Shown piece after piece: positions 9,735 to 17,934 of a stretch of DNA of 64,000 nt (the first letter of the stretch is position 1; the number at the start of each line of letters is the position of its first letter). The notes under the pieces are model-generated. The model was not told the origin of the DNA and did not search any database. It was given only the letters and a program-made list of their open reading frames with translations. The DNA is from Lunularia cruciata (Eukaryota; Streptophyta; Marchantiopsida; Lunulariales; Lunulariaceae). The stretch lies in assembly GCA_948567375.1 (NCBI GenBank), contig OX419756.1, forward strand, positions 36,124,552-36,188,551, given 5' to 3'. The translations under genes were made by a program, and so were the position numbers.

Positions 9735-10919
9735 TCATGCCGCCAACTCTCTTTGCCAGAGTTGCTTCTTCTCCTTGACACTCTCCATCACCTTATTGAG
9801 CTCCTGATCCTTTGCTGCTACCCTCGCCATAGCATGGATTACTTCTACTCTTGAATCATCAAACTGCTGCTTCAAGATCTCATACTCCGCTACTTGTCTC
9901 TCCCTTGCTATATCACTCTTCTTCACAAGATCCTCTCGATAATTTACTTCTCTCTTCAGGTCTTTGATTACCTGACTTCTTACTATTGCCTCCGCTTGCA
10001 GTACTTCTCTTTCCTCCTCACCTCGGGTTATACTCTTCTTCAACTCCGAATTTTCTTCTTCTAATCTTGCCAACACCTGCAATATAGTCTTTACCTTTGG
10101 ACATGTCGACTGCATTTCCTTCTTCTTATGTTCTAACTTTACCAACAACGGACACACCACTTCCCGCAGGTACTCCGCTCCATCACTCGGGATTACTTCT
10201 TCTCGTGTGGCCACTTCTCTTTGTACTTCGTGTTCATCCGATACTTGCCTTCTTCTCTGCAGTCTTTGTATCGGAAGTGACGCTTCACTTCTTGAGCTTT
10301 CTCCTACCTCTTCCTTCACTTTACTCGGCCCCGCTTCACACTTTGCCTTACGTCTCAAGCAAATTCCTCGCTGTACTGCAATCTTCTTTTCCTTGGGCAT
10401 AGTTACTTTGTCTTCCAATTGTGTGTTGTCTTTGGCTTCCATCTCGGCTTGCACTTCTTCTTCATATTCATCAGCCGCCGGCACCGATGTCATCTCTTCC
10501 CCTTCATCACTATCACTGCTCGTATCTCTACTTTGCAATGTCAGCTCATGTTCCGAGTCTTCCATTTTGAGCTCAGTCTCTCCTTCTGAGTCTTCATCCT
10601 CCGACTCAATCACCATCATACTTTGCCTCGGGTTACTTCTCTGCACCTTCCGAGGTTTCTTGCTGTCTTTGGCTTCTCCTTGCTGACTCCTCTTCTTTGA
10701 TTTTGGAGTGCTCGCTTCTATCTCCACGCTCTTACCCATCTTCATGTAGTATTCATCCGTGCTGCGGATTTGGAGAATGTACTGTTGTTCCTCCATGTCG
10801 ACTTCTCTTCTCAAGTTGGGATAGAAGTGAGACACCATTATGTTTCGCTCCGCCAAGTTGAGCAAATTCAACCCAAGGTAAAAATGTGCTGCAAACGGCA
10901 CGATGTAGTGTAGTGGCAA
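9735..10919 (-). CDS. C1 394-codon protein: basic/acidic N-half and long coiled coil
   Basis: This is the longest ORF in C1. The N-terminal ~60 residues are hydrophobic with aromatic residues (His-Tyr-Ile-Val-Pro-Phe). A Lys/Arg/Ser-rich patch that could serve as a nuclear signal follows at about residues 70-100. A strongly acidic Glu/Asp/Ser stretch spans about 105-180, and a long Glu/Lys/Leu coiled coil spans about 265-394. No polymerase, integrase or transposase motif is visible. I do not recognise the family. It may have been longer, because coding-like sequence continues upstream to 11669 and downstream to 9034 in other frames. Confidence 0.5.
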   Translation of the reverse strand: MPLHYIVPFAAHFYLGLNLLNLAERNIMVSHFYPNLRREVDMEEQQYILQIRSTDEYYMKMGKSVEIEASTPKSKKRSQQGEAKDSKKPRKVQRSNPRQSMMVIESEDEDSEGETELKMEDSEHELTLQSRDTSSDSDEGEEMTSVPAADEYEEEVQAEMEAKDNTQLEDKVTMPKEKKIAVQRGICLRRKAKCEAGPSKVKEEVGESSRSEASLPIQRLQRRRQVSDEHEVQREVATREEVIPSDGAEYLREVVCPLLVKLEHKKKEMQSTCPKVKTILQVLARLEEENSELKKSITRGEEEREVLQAEAIVRSQVIKDLKREVNYREDLVKKSDIARERQVAEYEILKQQFDDSRVEVIHAMARVAAKDQELNKVMESVKEKKQLWQRELAA

Positions 10920-11117
10920 CTTATCCTACAAATTCCACACCATCTGTCTCGTCCTCCCATGGAAGCACCTCGCCCAATTTATAGGTTCTCCTGCAAACAA
11001 CTTATGGAAGAACGCCGCTTGGTGTTTCATCACATAAGTTGTTCTCTCCGGCTTCAAGATTGCCATGAGAGCACTCACAATCCCTCTCTTCACTGGATCC
11101 TTGTAACTCTCAACTTT

Positions 11118-11669
11118 CTACCCATTCTTTGTTCTCTTTGACGAGAAAGCGTCTCTCACCTCCTGAGTTTCTTGAGCTATCTCTCCCTTCCCCAAGAACG
11201 TGTCTCCCTGCTCCGAGCCTGCCTCCTTCCCGAGTACGAGTCTCCAATCTGAATCTATCCAGCGAGCCGGATTTCCTCTCTTCCCTTCTTCCTCGGGTCC
11301 ATCGAGACACTTACTCTCAATGATTTCTATCATGAATCCTAGAAAACTTACATTCCAGTTCCATGCTAGAAATGTGATCCAAAGTTGGCTCAAGACTTTG
11401 ATCCTTGCTATCACGTCTAACCTCCGAATTGCATGATTTCTCACTGCAAATTTGGAGTTCTTCTTTCCTCCTCCCATCTCTTCTACTTTCTCACTCTCTC
11501 TTGATTTCACTCTCGCAACTTCTCCCTTGCGCACTAACACGATTCCAACTCTATTTCCCTTCCCCTGATCACCTGCAAGACGACTTCTCAACGGCGAAGG
11601 AAAATTACTCGACATTTTGTTGTTGCAAGTTTGATTTTTATAGAGTTGCACTTCTTTGTCTTCCGTCAC
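11118..11669 (-). CDS. C1 upstream ORF, likely N-terminal part of the same protein
   Basis: A 183-codon minus-strand ORF. A second Met near residue 19 may be the true start, because the sequence before it is Asn/Lys-rich and leader-like. It contains a basic segment and a hydrophobic aromatic stretch (around residues 85-110) followed by a charged tail. No family is recognised. Its position, just inside the right end of C1 and upstream of the 394-codon ORF, suggests the start of the coding region. The frame changes between them are probably decay. Confidence 0.4.
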   Translation of the reverse strand: MTEDKEVQLYKNQTCNNKMSSNFPSPLRSRLAGDQGKGNRVGIVLVRKGEVARVKSRESEKVEEMGGGKKNSKFAVRNHAIRRLDVIARIKVLSQLWITFLAWNWNVSFLGFMIEIIESKCLDGPEEEGKRGNPARWIDSDWRLVLGKEAGSEQGDTFLGKGEIAQETQEVRDAFSSKRTKNG

Positions 11670-12028
11670 TTCGAGTTTCTATCGAGAAATCACACCTCCA
11701 GCATGCACCTGTCACTGTCAATAAACCTACGCGCGTATGGGCTGCCAGTTTTTAAATGGCCCCTTCTTGAATTTCTCGTCCCGACAAAAGGTTGTTAGAT
11801 TGTCTTTGCCTCGGGTTGAGCTACCCCCGATACGAAGACATTTTACTTTGGGTTGTATGCTGACAGGGCATTTCCAAGTACTTTGCCTTATAACACAAAG
11901 TCACTTTACTTTGGGTTTCACCCCAAAGACTCTTTTCTTTGCCTTCTTTGGCCATACAAGCGCAATCCGACTTCTTTATACACTTCTTCTCCTTTATTTT
12001 GAAAAAAACAAAAAATATGGGCACCACA

Positions 12029-12033
12029 ATGGA
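12029..12033. repeat. Target site duplication of C1, right copy (atgga)
   Basis: Matches 8234-8238 exactly. Confidence 0.93.
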
Positions 12034-12676
12034 CTCAAACTACATCCTGGGAAGTGTAGGTTCTTCTATGAGGAATTTGAGTATTTGGGTCACATTATCT
12101 ACCCCGGAGGACTTGGTGTCCAGCAGACCAAGGTGGAGGCTATTGCACGTATTCCTCGGCCTACGGATGTGAGCAGAGTGCGAGCATTCCTTGGGTTGGC
12201 AAACTTCTATTGCCACTATGTTAGAGGATTTAGTGTCATTGCCAAGGAGCTGACCAAGCTTACACAGGAGTGGTGTTGGGGAGATGAGCAGGAGAGAGCT
12301 TTTGTAGAGCTCAAGGAGAGGTTGACATCTACTCCTATTTTGAAGAGACCAATCAAGGGACGACCATTTCAGGTTCATACTAATTGGAGTATGTTGGGGC
12401 TTGCAGCGGTGCTCACCCAGCATGATGATGAGGAGAAGGAGTTTGTGGTGGCCTAGGCTAGTCGCTCCAACAATTCAGCGGAGGTGAAGTATAGTTCATA
12501 TGAGGGAGAGTGCCTGGCAGCAGTTTGGGCAGTAGCACGTTTCCGATGTTACCTATTTGATAACCCCTTCACTCTCATCACTAATCATCAGCTGCTGAAG
12601 TGGTTGATGGAGTCCGACAAGCTTTCAGGGAAGCTTGCACAATGGGCTCTGATTTTACAGGAGTATGATTTCACGG
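12034..12676 (+). pseudogene. Element B segment 2: RT thumb and RNase H
   Basis: Continues the RT after C1: a Tyr-Leu-Gly-His-Ile-Ile block, then Arg-Ala-Phe-Leu-Gly-Leu-Ala-Asn-Phe-Tyr typical of the Gypsy connection, then RNase H. The RNase H has lost acidic residues. The usual Asp of the first motif is Asn (His-Thr-Asn-Trp-Ser near 12378-12392), and the Asp before the His-Gln-Leu block is Asn (near 12583). A TAG at 12454-12456 interrupts the frame. The Glu of the Tyr-Glu-Gly-Glu-Cys motif is kept. Insertion D cuts the RNase H tail at 12676. Confidence 0.88.
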
Positions 12677-13734
12677 TGTCGTGGGGAACGTTTGGTCTTG
12701 AGAGTGCACCGAGCACTTGGCTGCTTGTGCTTAGTTTTTCCCTATTGTCCTTCTTTTGGGTCTTTCCCGTAGATTGACATTCCTTCCCTACTCATGGGTT
12801 GTCGGGAATTTGTCTCTATATGAACTTGTTGTTTCAGTTTCCCTGAGGTTGGCTCTCACTGAAGGTTTTGTTTTATCCTTGACTTTCATAAAATTAATCT
12901 TGTCATACGAGTCTGGTGTTATGGTTTCTACCTCTGCCTGGTCTCATATTCTATTTTCACGTCAGGTTCAAGCTATGGGTCGGGATCTGGCAGTTTGTAG
13001 ACCTAGGTCAGGTGGCCCTTTAATAAAATAAAAGAAATGACAACAGAGTGATCTAACCAAACATAAACCCGGGGCACCCAAATCATTTAATTATGCTATT
13101 CACATGGACCGGACTGAGAGCTCCTGGAATAGAGTTTTCCTCAACTCTAGTCACAATTCATAACACAAATCTGCTTCCAAGACTCATCATTCACAAGAAT
13201 TTCAACAACAAAGTTCACAAGGTTGGATAAGTCAAATAGTTCTAGTCAAGACAATGCCTGCCTAAGGTTGCAACTGCTCATCAACTCAGCCTGGCACTTC
13301 ACATATGCTCTGTCCGACAGCAGACAAGGCAACTCACCCTCCAAACCTCTTCATTCTCCTATGACATGTTTTGCAGATCAGATTCACTCCATTCAGACAG
13401 GCCAACCAACTTCAAATCTTTTCTTGTCCTTGCTCCAGATGAGCTGATCCACTTCAAAATTCTCCTCCACTTCTTCCTGACTAGCTCCTATCACTACCTG
13501 TTCAGTCGCTCTTCACAACATTTCCCAAAATAAATCTAAATAATATCTTCCTTCTTCACTCCTATCCTCACCTTCGGGAGATTACCCATCGGCAACTTAT
13601 GCAACAAATCCCCTTCAGACCTGCAAAAATTTTCTTTCTCCCAGCCCTCTCTCTCCTGCAAGTCCTTCACTCTCTTGAGAAGAAAAACTTTTTGCCTTGC
13701 GCTCTCAAGCCTAACAGTCCTCCTGCAAGCCCCT

Positions 13735-13985
13735 TACTTTCAAGCCCCTTACTTCCTGCAAAAATTTCCTTCATGAACACCTTCTGCCCTGAAATCTCCA
13801 GTCCTAACAGACCTGCGAAATTTCCTTCACCTGGTCCTGCACTTTCAAGCCCCTTACTTCCTGCAAAAATTTCCTTCATGAACACCTTCTGCCTTGAAAT
13901 CTCCAGTCCTAACAGACCTGCAAAAATTTCCTTCACCTGGTCCTGCACTTTCAAGCCCCTTACTTCCTGCAAAAATTTCCTTCAT
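13735..13985. repeat. Tandem repeat, ~105-107 bp period, about 2.5 copies
   Basis: The motif CTGCAAAAATTTCCTTCATG begins at 13756 and 13861, and a third copy starts at 13968. This gives spacings of 105 and 107 bp, with near-identical intervening sequence. Confidence 0.85.
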
Positions 13986-15110
13986 GATTGTTCCTCTGTC
14001 CAAACCCTTCAGTTCTCAAGAATTTCTCTCCCCTGCACTCTCAAGCCCTCCTGTCCAACTCGAAAATTCCTGCACATTCTCTCTCCTGATTGTTCTTCTG
14101 TCCAAACCCTTCACTCTTGAGAATTTCTCTCTTGCCAAACCCTCTCCTATCCAACTCGAAAATTCCTGCACATTCTCTCTCTTGATTGTTCCTCTGTCCA
14201 AACCCTTCGCTCTTGAGAATTTCTCTCCTGCCAAACCCTCTCCTGTCCAACTCTAAAATTCCTGCAAATTCTCTCTCCTGATTGTTCCTCTGTCCAAACC
14301 CTTCAGTTCTCCAGAATTTCTCTCTTGCCAAACCCCCTCCTGTCCAACTCAAAAATTCCTCTCCTGCACATTGTTCCTCTGTCCAAACCCTTCAGTTCTC
14401 AAGAAGTTCTCTTCCCAGCACTCTCAAGCCCTCCTGTCCAACTCGAAAATTCCTGCACATTCTCTCTCCTGATTGTTCCTCTGTCCAAACCCTTCACTCT
14501 TGAGAATTTCTCTCCTGCCAAACCCTCTCCTGTCCAACTCAAAAATTCCTGCACATTCTCTCTCCTAATTGTTCCTCTGTCCAAACCCTTCACTCTTGAG
14601 AATTTCTCTCCTGCCAAACCCTCTCCTGTCCAACTCGAAAATTCTTGCACATTCTCTCTCCTGATTGTTCCTTTGTCCAAACCCTTCAGTTCTCCAGAAT
14701 TTCTCTCCTGCCAAACCCCCTCCTGTCCAACTCGAAAATTCCTCTCCTGCACATTGTTCCTCTGTCCAAACCCTTCAGTTCTCGAGAAGTTCTCTTCCCT
14801 TCACTCTCAAGCCCTCCTGTCCAACTCAAAAATTCCTTCTCCTGATTGTTCCTCTGTCCAAACCCTTCAGTTCTCAAGAATTTCTCTTCCCTGCCCTCTC
14901 AAGCCCTCTTGTCCAACTTGAAAATTCCTTCTCCTGATTGTTCCTCTGTCCAAACCCTTCAGTTCTTGAGAATTTCTCTTCCCTGCCCTCTCAAGCCCTC
15001 CTGTCCAACTCAAAAATTCCTTCTCCTGATTGTTCCTCCGTCCAAACCCTTCAGTTCTCAAGAATTTCTCTTCCCTGCCCTCTCAAGCCCTCCTGTCCAA
15101 CTCGAAAAAA
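13986..15110. repeat. Tandem repeat (minisatellite), ~89-102 bp period, about 12 copies
   Basis: The block GATTGTTCCTCTGTCCAAAC and close variants recur at about 13986, 14088, 14184, 14280, 14369, 14471, 14567, 14663, 14753, 14844, 14936 and 15028. Unit length alternates among ~89-92, 96 and ~102 bp by small internal deletions, which gives a higher-order pattern. The array stays open in several frames on both strands, which produces spurious long ORFs. Confidence 0.9.
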
Positions 15111-15413
15111 AATCCTTTTTGTGTGTCTCCCCCTCCCTTTCCAAAAAACCCTACTCCTCTCTTCTCACAAAAATTTCTGCCCCTTCTCTCGAAATCCTCT
15201 GGCAACTTCCCTCTCAAAATCTTTTGGCATTTTCTGAAAAAGAACCCTCAGCCCTTCTCTGTCTCCTCACTTTCTCCCAAAACTATGTAGCAAAACCACA
15301 CCCGAGACATATTATCATAAATCCCTGTTCCTTACAACAAATAAAAGAGAAAAAAAAATTATCACACCAAAAGCCTTAAGGGTACAAGTGGGCTATTTTC
15401 TCGACGACAACGG

Positions 15414-16920
15414 TTGTTCACAGACCTGGAGTGGTGAACTGTGATGCAAATGGGTTGAGTAGAAACCCATGTCCCAGCCAGCAGGATCAGACTAGAGCAT
15501 GTTGGCATGGTGAGACAGATGAGGAGATGGTGCCAGGTTGGCATGCATTGGCCTTTTTGTGTATATTTGCAAAAGCTTTGGTGGTATCTCTCTCGGCGCA
15601 TACAAGAGGAGTTATTGAGGTCACAGATCTATAGAGTGAAGATATTGGTACAGTTCAGCAAGACATTCATGATGATGTCTTAGTGATGGACTATCTTCGC
15701 ATTAGTGTTGTGGGTGGTACAATTAGGGCCAAGGAGAGAGACCGTGTTCTTCAACGAGCCAGACGGTTCAGATTGGAGGGTAGACACCTTTTGCATGTAT
15801 GGGAGGATGGTAGAGTGCGCATAGTACCACTTCCATCTCAGAGACCACAGTTGGTCCGTCATGCTCATGAGGAGCTAGGACATTTTGGAGTAAAGCGTAC
15901 ATATAGCTTACTCTAGAGTCATTATTGGTGGTGCGGTATGCAGACCGAGGTATAGCAGTTTGTTGCCAGATGTGTGGTTTGTGACTGAGTTAGAGCATCA
16001 TTCAATGCTCCTACGCCACAGTTACACCCATTACCTACCATGGGATTGGGTTACCGTTGGAGTTTGGACTTTGCCGGACCTTTACCGCTGACCATGAGAC
16101 ATCATTGGTATGTTTTGGTGATGGTGGAGCACTTCTCCAAGTGGATTGAGTTGGTGGCACTTCCTGACAAGTCTAGTGAAGGGATAGCTTACTTGTTCCT
16201 AGATCAAGTTCTTAGTCATTTTGGTGCACCAGCTGAGGTTTTGACTGATCAAGGTACAGAGTTCTTGGGGGAGTTTCATGTCTTGTGTGATAAGGCTTTG
16301 ATTGATCAGCATACTACATCCCAAGATCACCTTGAGGCAGATGGCTTAGCAGAGAGAGTGGTTCAGACGGTGAAGAGAGGATTGTGAAAGTATGGTTTGC
16401 AGAGAGGCCACTTGGGAGATTTGGATCTCCAATTACCTTGGTTGGCCATGGGCTATCGGTTCAGCCGGCAAGCCTCCTTAGCATGCTTCTCTCCATACTT
16501 TCTACTCTATGGACGAGATCCAAATTTACCTGCAGCCATTTGTCGATATGCTACTGTAGTTTTGGACTTGGATGACCCTGATGTATGGATGAGTGCATGT
16601 TCTCAGCGGGCAGAGATCTTTCAAAGAGTGATGCCGATGGCCTTTGAGAACTTGGCGATTGCTCGGAATAGAGATACTTTACGCTATGCTACCATTCAAG
16701 GAGGAGGTTACAGACCCTCGATCCGTCAATTTCATCCAGGGAACTATGTATATCTACAGCAGACAGCACCGACGACACTTGATGTTTTTATAGGCCGCAC
16801 TATCTTGAGAGTGCGTGAGGTTTTGCCATCTGGAGTCCTTGTGTTAGAAGGACGTGATGGTGTTGTTTGGAAGGATCATGTGCACAATTGTGTGCCATGC
16901 CACCTCCCAAACATTGATGG
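15414..16920 (+). pseudogene. Element B segment 3: RNase H tail and integrase
   Basis: Begins with the RNase H tail (Asp-Ala-Asn-Gly-Leu-Ser-Arg near 15443-15463). The integrase zinc-binding HHCC region follows at about 15855-15990, broken by TAG and TGA stops. The catalytic core starts at about 16048. Its D-D-E residues all remain: Asp of Ser-Leu-Asp-Phe-Ala-Gly, Asp of Leu-Thr-Asp-Gln-Gly-Thr, and Glu of Gly-Leu-Ala-Glu-Arg. A TGA at 16385-16387 separates the core from the C-terminal part, which is open from 16397 to 17104 in one run. Integrase inserts the cDNA into the genome. Confidence 0.9.
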
Positions 16921-17104
16921 TACTATGGACCCAAGCTTGGCACTTGTACGTGCAGGCTTGAGGTGTATGTTATGTGGCTCTTTTGGTGGAGCTGCTACTA
17001 TGTTAGTGTGTGATAGATGTTCAAGAGGATGGCATATGGCATGTATGACTCCTCCCCTCACGGTGGTTCCTCAAGGACAGTGGTTATGTCCTAGATGTAC
17101 TTGA
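16921..17104 (+). CDS. PHD finger at the C terminus of element B integrase
   Basis: The last ~45 codons of the integrase frame encode a C4HC3 PHD finger between 16964 and 17098. The pattern is Cys-x2-Cys, Cys-x2-Cys within Val-Cys-Asp-Arg-Cys, then Trp-His-x2-Cys, and finally Trp-x-Cys-x2-Cys just before the TGA at 17102-17104. All eight zinc ligands are present. PHD fingers commonly read histone H3 tails, so this probably replaces the chromodomain that other Gypsy integrases use for targeting, which is inference. The segment is intact here because it lies in the unbroken 16397-17104 frame. Confidence 0.88.
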
Positions 17105-17273
17105 CCTATAGCTAGTTCATTCTTTATATGGTATAGATTGCAGACAAGCGACTAACGATGGAGCTCTATAGCACCCGACCTCTTGATCTTTGCCCATTAG
17201 AGGGTATACCATATACTTAGAGTAGATGGCTATCTGGAGTTAGAGGGACCTAACTGCCAGCTAGGGGGGCGAT
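17105..17273 (+). promoter_or_regulatory. Element B 3' untranslated region with polypurine tract
   Basis: Short non-coding stretch after the pol stop. The purine run AGGGGGGCGA at 17263-17272 lies directly before the LTR start and serves as the plus-strand primer site. Confidence 0.7.
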
Positions 17274-17830
17274 TGTGGCACTTTAGAGTCTATGTATGAC
17301 TTATGTGTGAGTTGTGTTTCTATAGTGTATGATGTTGACAACGATGTATGTTGTGTAGCAATGTATATACGCACGACAGCTGTCACGCCATTTGTAGTGC
17401 CGCATCTAGATGCTCAGACACTAGAGTTCCAATGGTAGTAGTTAGAGTTATTTCAGCAGTTTCTCAAAGACTACTTTTTGACGGTTAGATTTTGTGTTCA
17501 GGGTACTGACTTCACGGTGGGGCCCACCGTCACTTTGCACCGTTTGCACTGTCAAGTGTGCCGTCAGTGGGATCGTTAGGGTTTCAGAGCTAGCTCAAGT
17601 CCAAAGGGTATAGTTTTGAAGTGAGCTCCAAAGAGCTCACTTCTCTGATGTTGAGCCTTCGAGTTCCTGGCTATGGTGAACAGAGGCCGGTGAGCGTCAC
17701 CTGGATTCTCTATGCTTGAGTGGGTGTGGCTTGACTGTAATCCGTGCCCAATTGTTGGCAGTTTATAGAGTGACAGATCAAGTACTGATCTGAGTTGTGT
17801 TGATTTGAGAGTGGTAAGCAATCTGATTAT
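17274..17830 (+). repeat. 3' LTR of element B
   Basis: Starts TGTGGCACTTTAG right after the polypurine tract. The end is taken at about 17830, where a second copy of the LTR start begins, and the final bases (GATTAT) align with the GATTACA end of the related inverted LTR at 20143-20594. The interior from 17381 aligns with that LTR at roughly 70 percent by eye. No 5' LTR of B is in the window. Confidence 0.72.
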
Positions 17831-17934
17831 TGTGGCACTTTAGAGTCTATGTATGACTTATGTGTGAGTTGTGTTTCTATAGTGTATGATGTTGACAGCG
17901 ATGTATGTTGTGTAGCAATGTATATATGCACGAC
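17831..17934 (+). repeat. Second copy of the first 104 bp of the B LTR
   Basis: Nearly identical to 17274-17377, with about two differences. Like that segment it starts TGTGGCAC and stops exactly at ACGACA. It directly abuts the end of the B LTR on the left and the inverted E fragment on the right. Confidence 0.9.

Larger units (their letters stand above)
8239..12028 (-). mobile_element. C1: 3.8-kb TG...CA unit with antisense-strand ORFs, inserted in element B RT
   Basis: The ends are TGTGACAACCC (plus strand) and, read inward from the other side, TGTGGTGCCCA. A perfect 5-bp duplication (atgga) flanks it. I find no internal second copy of either end, so it is not a usual two-LTR element. It looks like either a very long solo LTR or a non-autonomous element with short imperfect terminal inverted repeats. 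All long coding-like ORFs lie on the minus strand, so that is probably the element's sense strand. A shorter relative with the same ends is C2 at 28635-30523. Confidence 0.85.
12677..15409. mobile_element. D: 2.7-kb TGTCGT...ACGACA unit with internal tandem repeats
   Basis: The ends form a 6-bp inverted repeat (TGTCGT/ACGACA). The duplication acgg flanks it (12673-12676 and 15410-15413). Precise removal rejoins RNase H codons reading ...Phe-Thr-Val-Val-His-Arg-Pro-Gly. No internal LTR pair and no retroelement protein motif were found. A large solo LTR is the simplest reading, and a non-autonomous element is the alternative. ORFs inside it are by-products of the C/T-rich tandem repeats. Apart from the repeat arrays, 12677-13730 and 15111-15409 hold nothing I recognise. 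Confidence 0.8.

Noticed and set aside
10097-10686. Plus-strand ORFs of 101 and 159 codons in C1
   Set aside because: Shadows of the minus-strand 394-codon ORF, reading its Glu/Lys codons as Ser/Leu.
13986-15110. CRISPR-like array
   Set aside because: Units are contiguous ~90-100 bp tandem repeats without unique spacers, in plant DNA.
13599-15379. Several 100-198 codon ORFs on both strands, Ser/Pro/Leu-rich
   Set aside because: They are by-products of the C/T-rich tandem repeat in D; the same unit is open in several frames and no domain is present.
17274-17934. Interpretation as a miniature terminal-repeat retrotransposon (TRIM)
   Set aside because: The flanks (gcgat and ttcac) give no target duplication, and the left repeat directly follows element B's polypurine tract, so it is better read as the B LTR.
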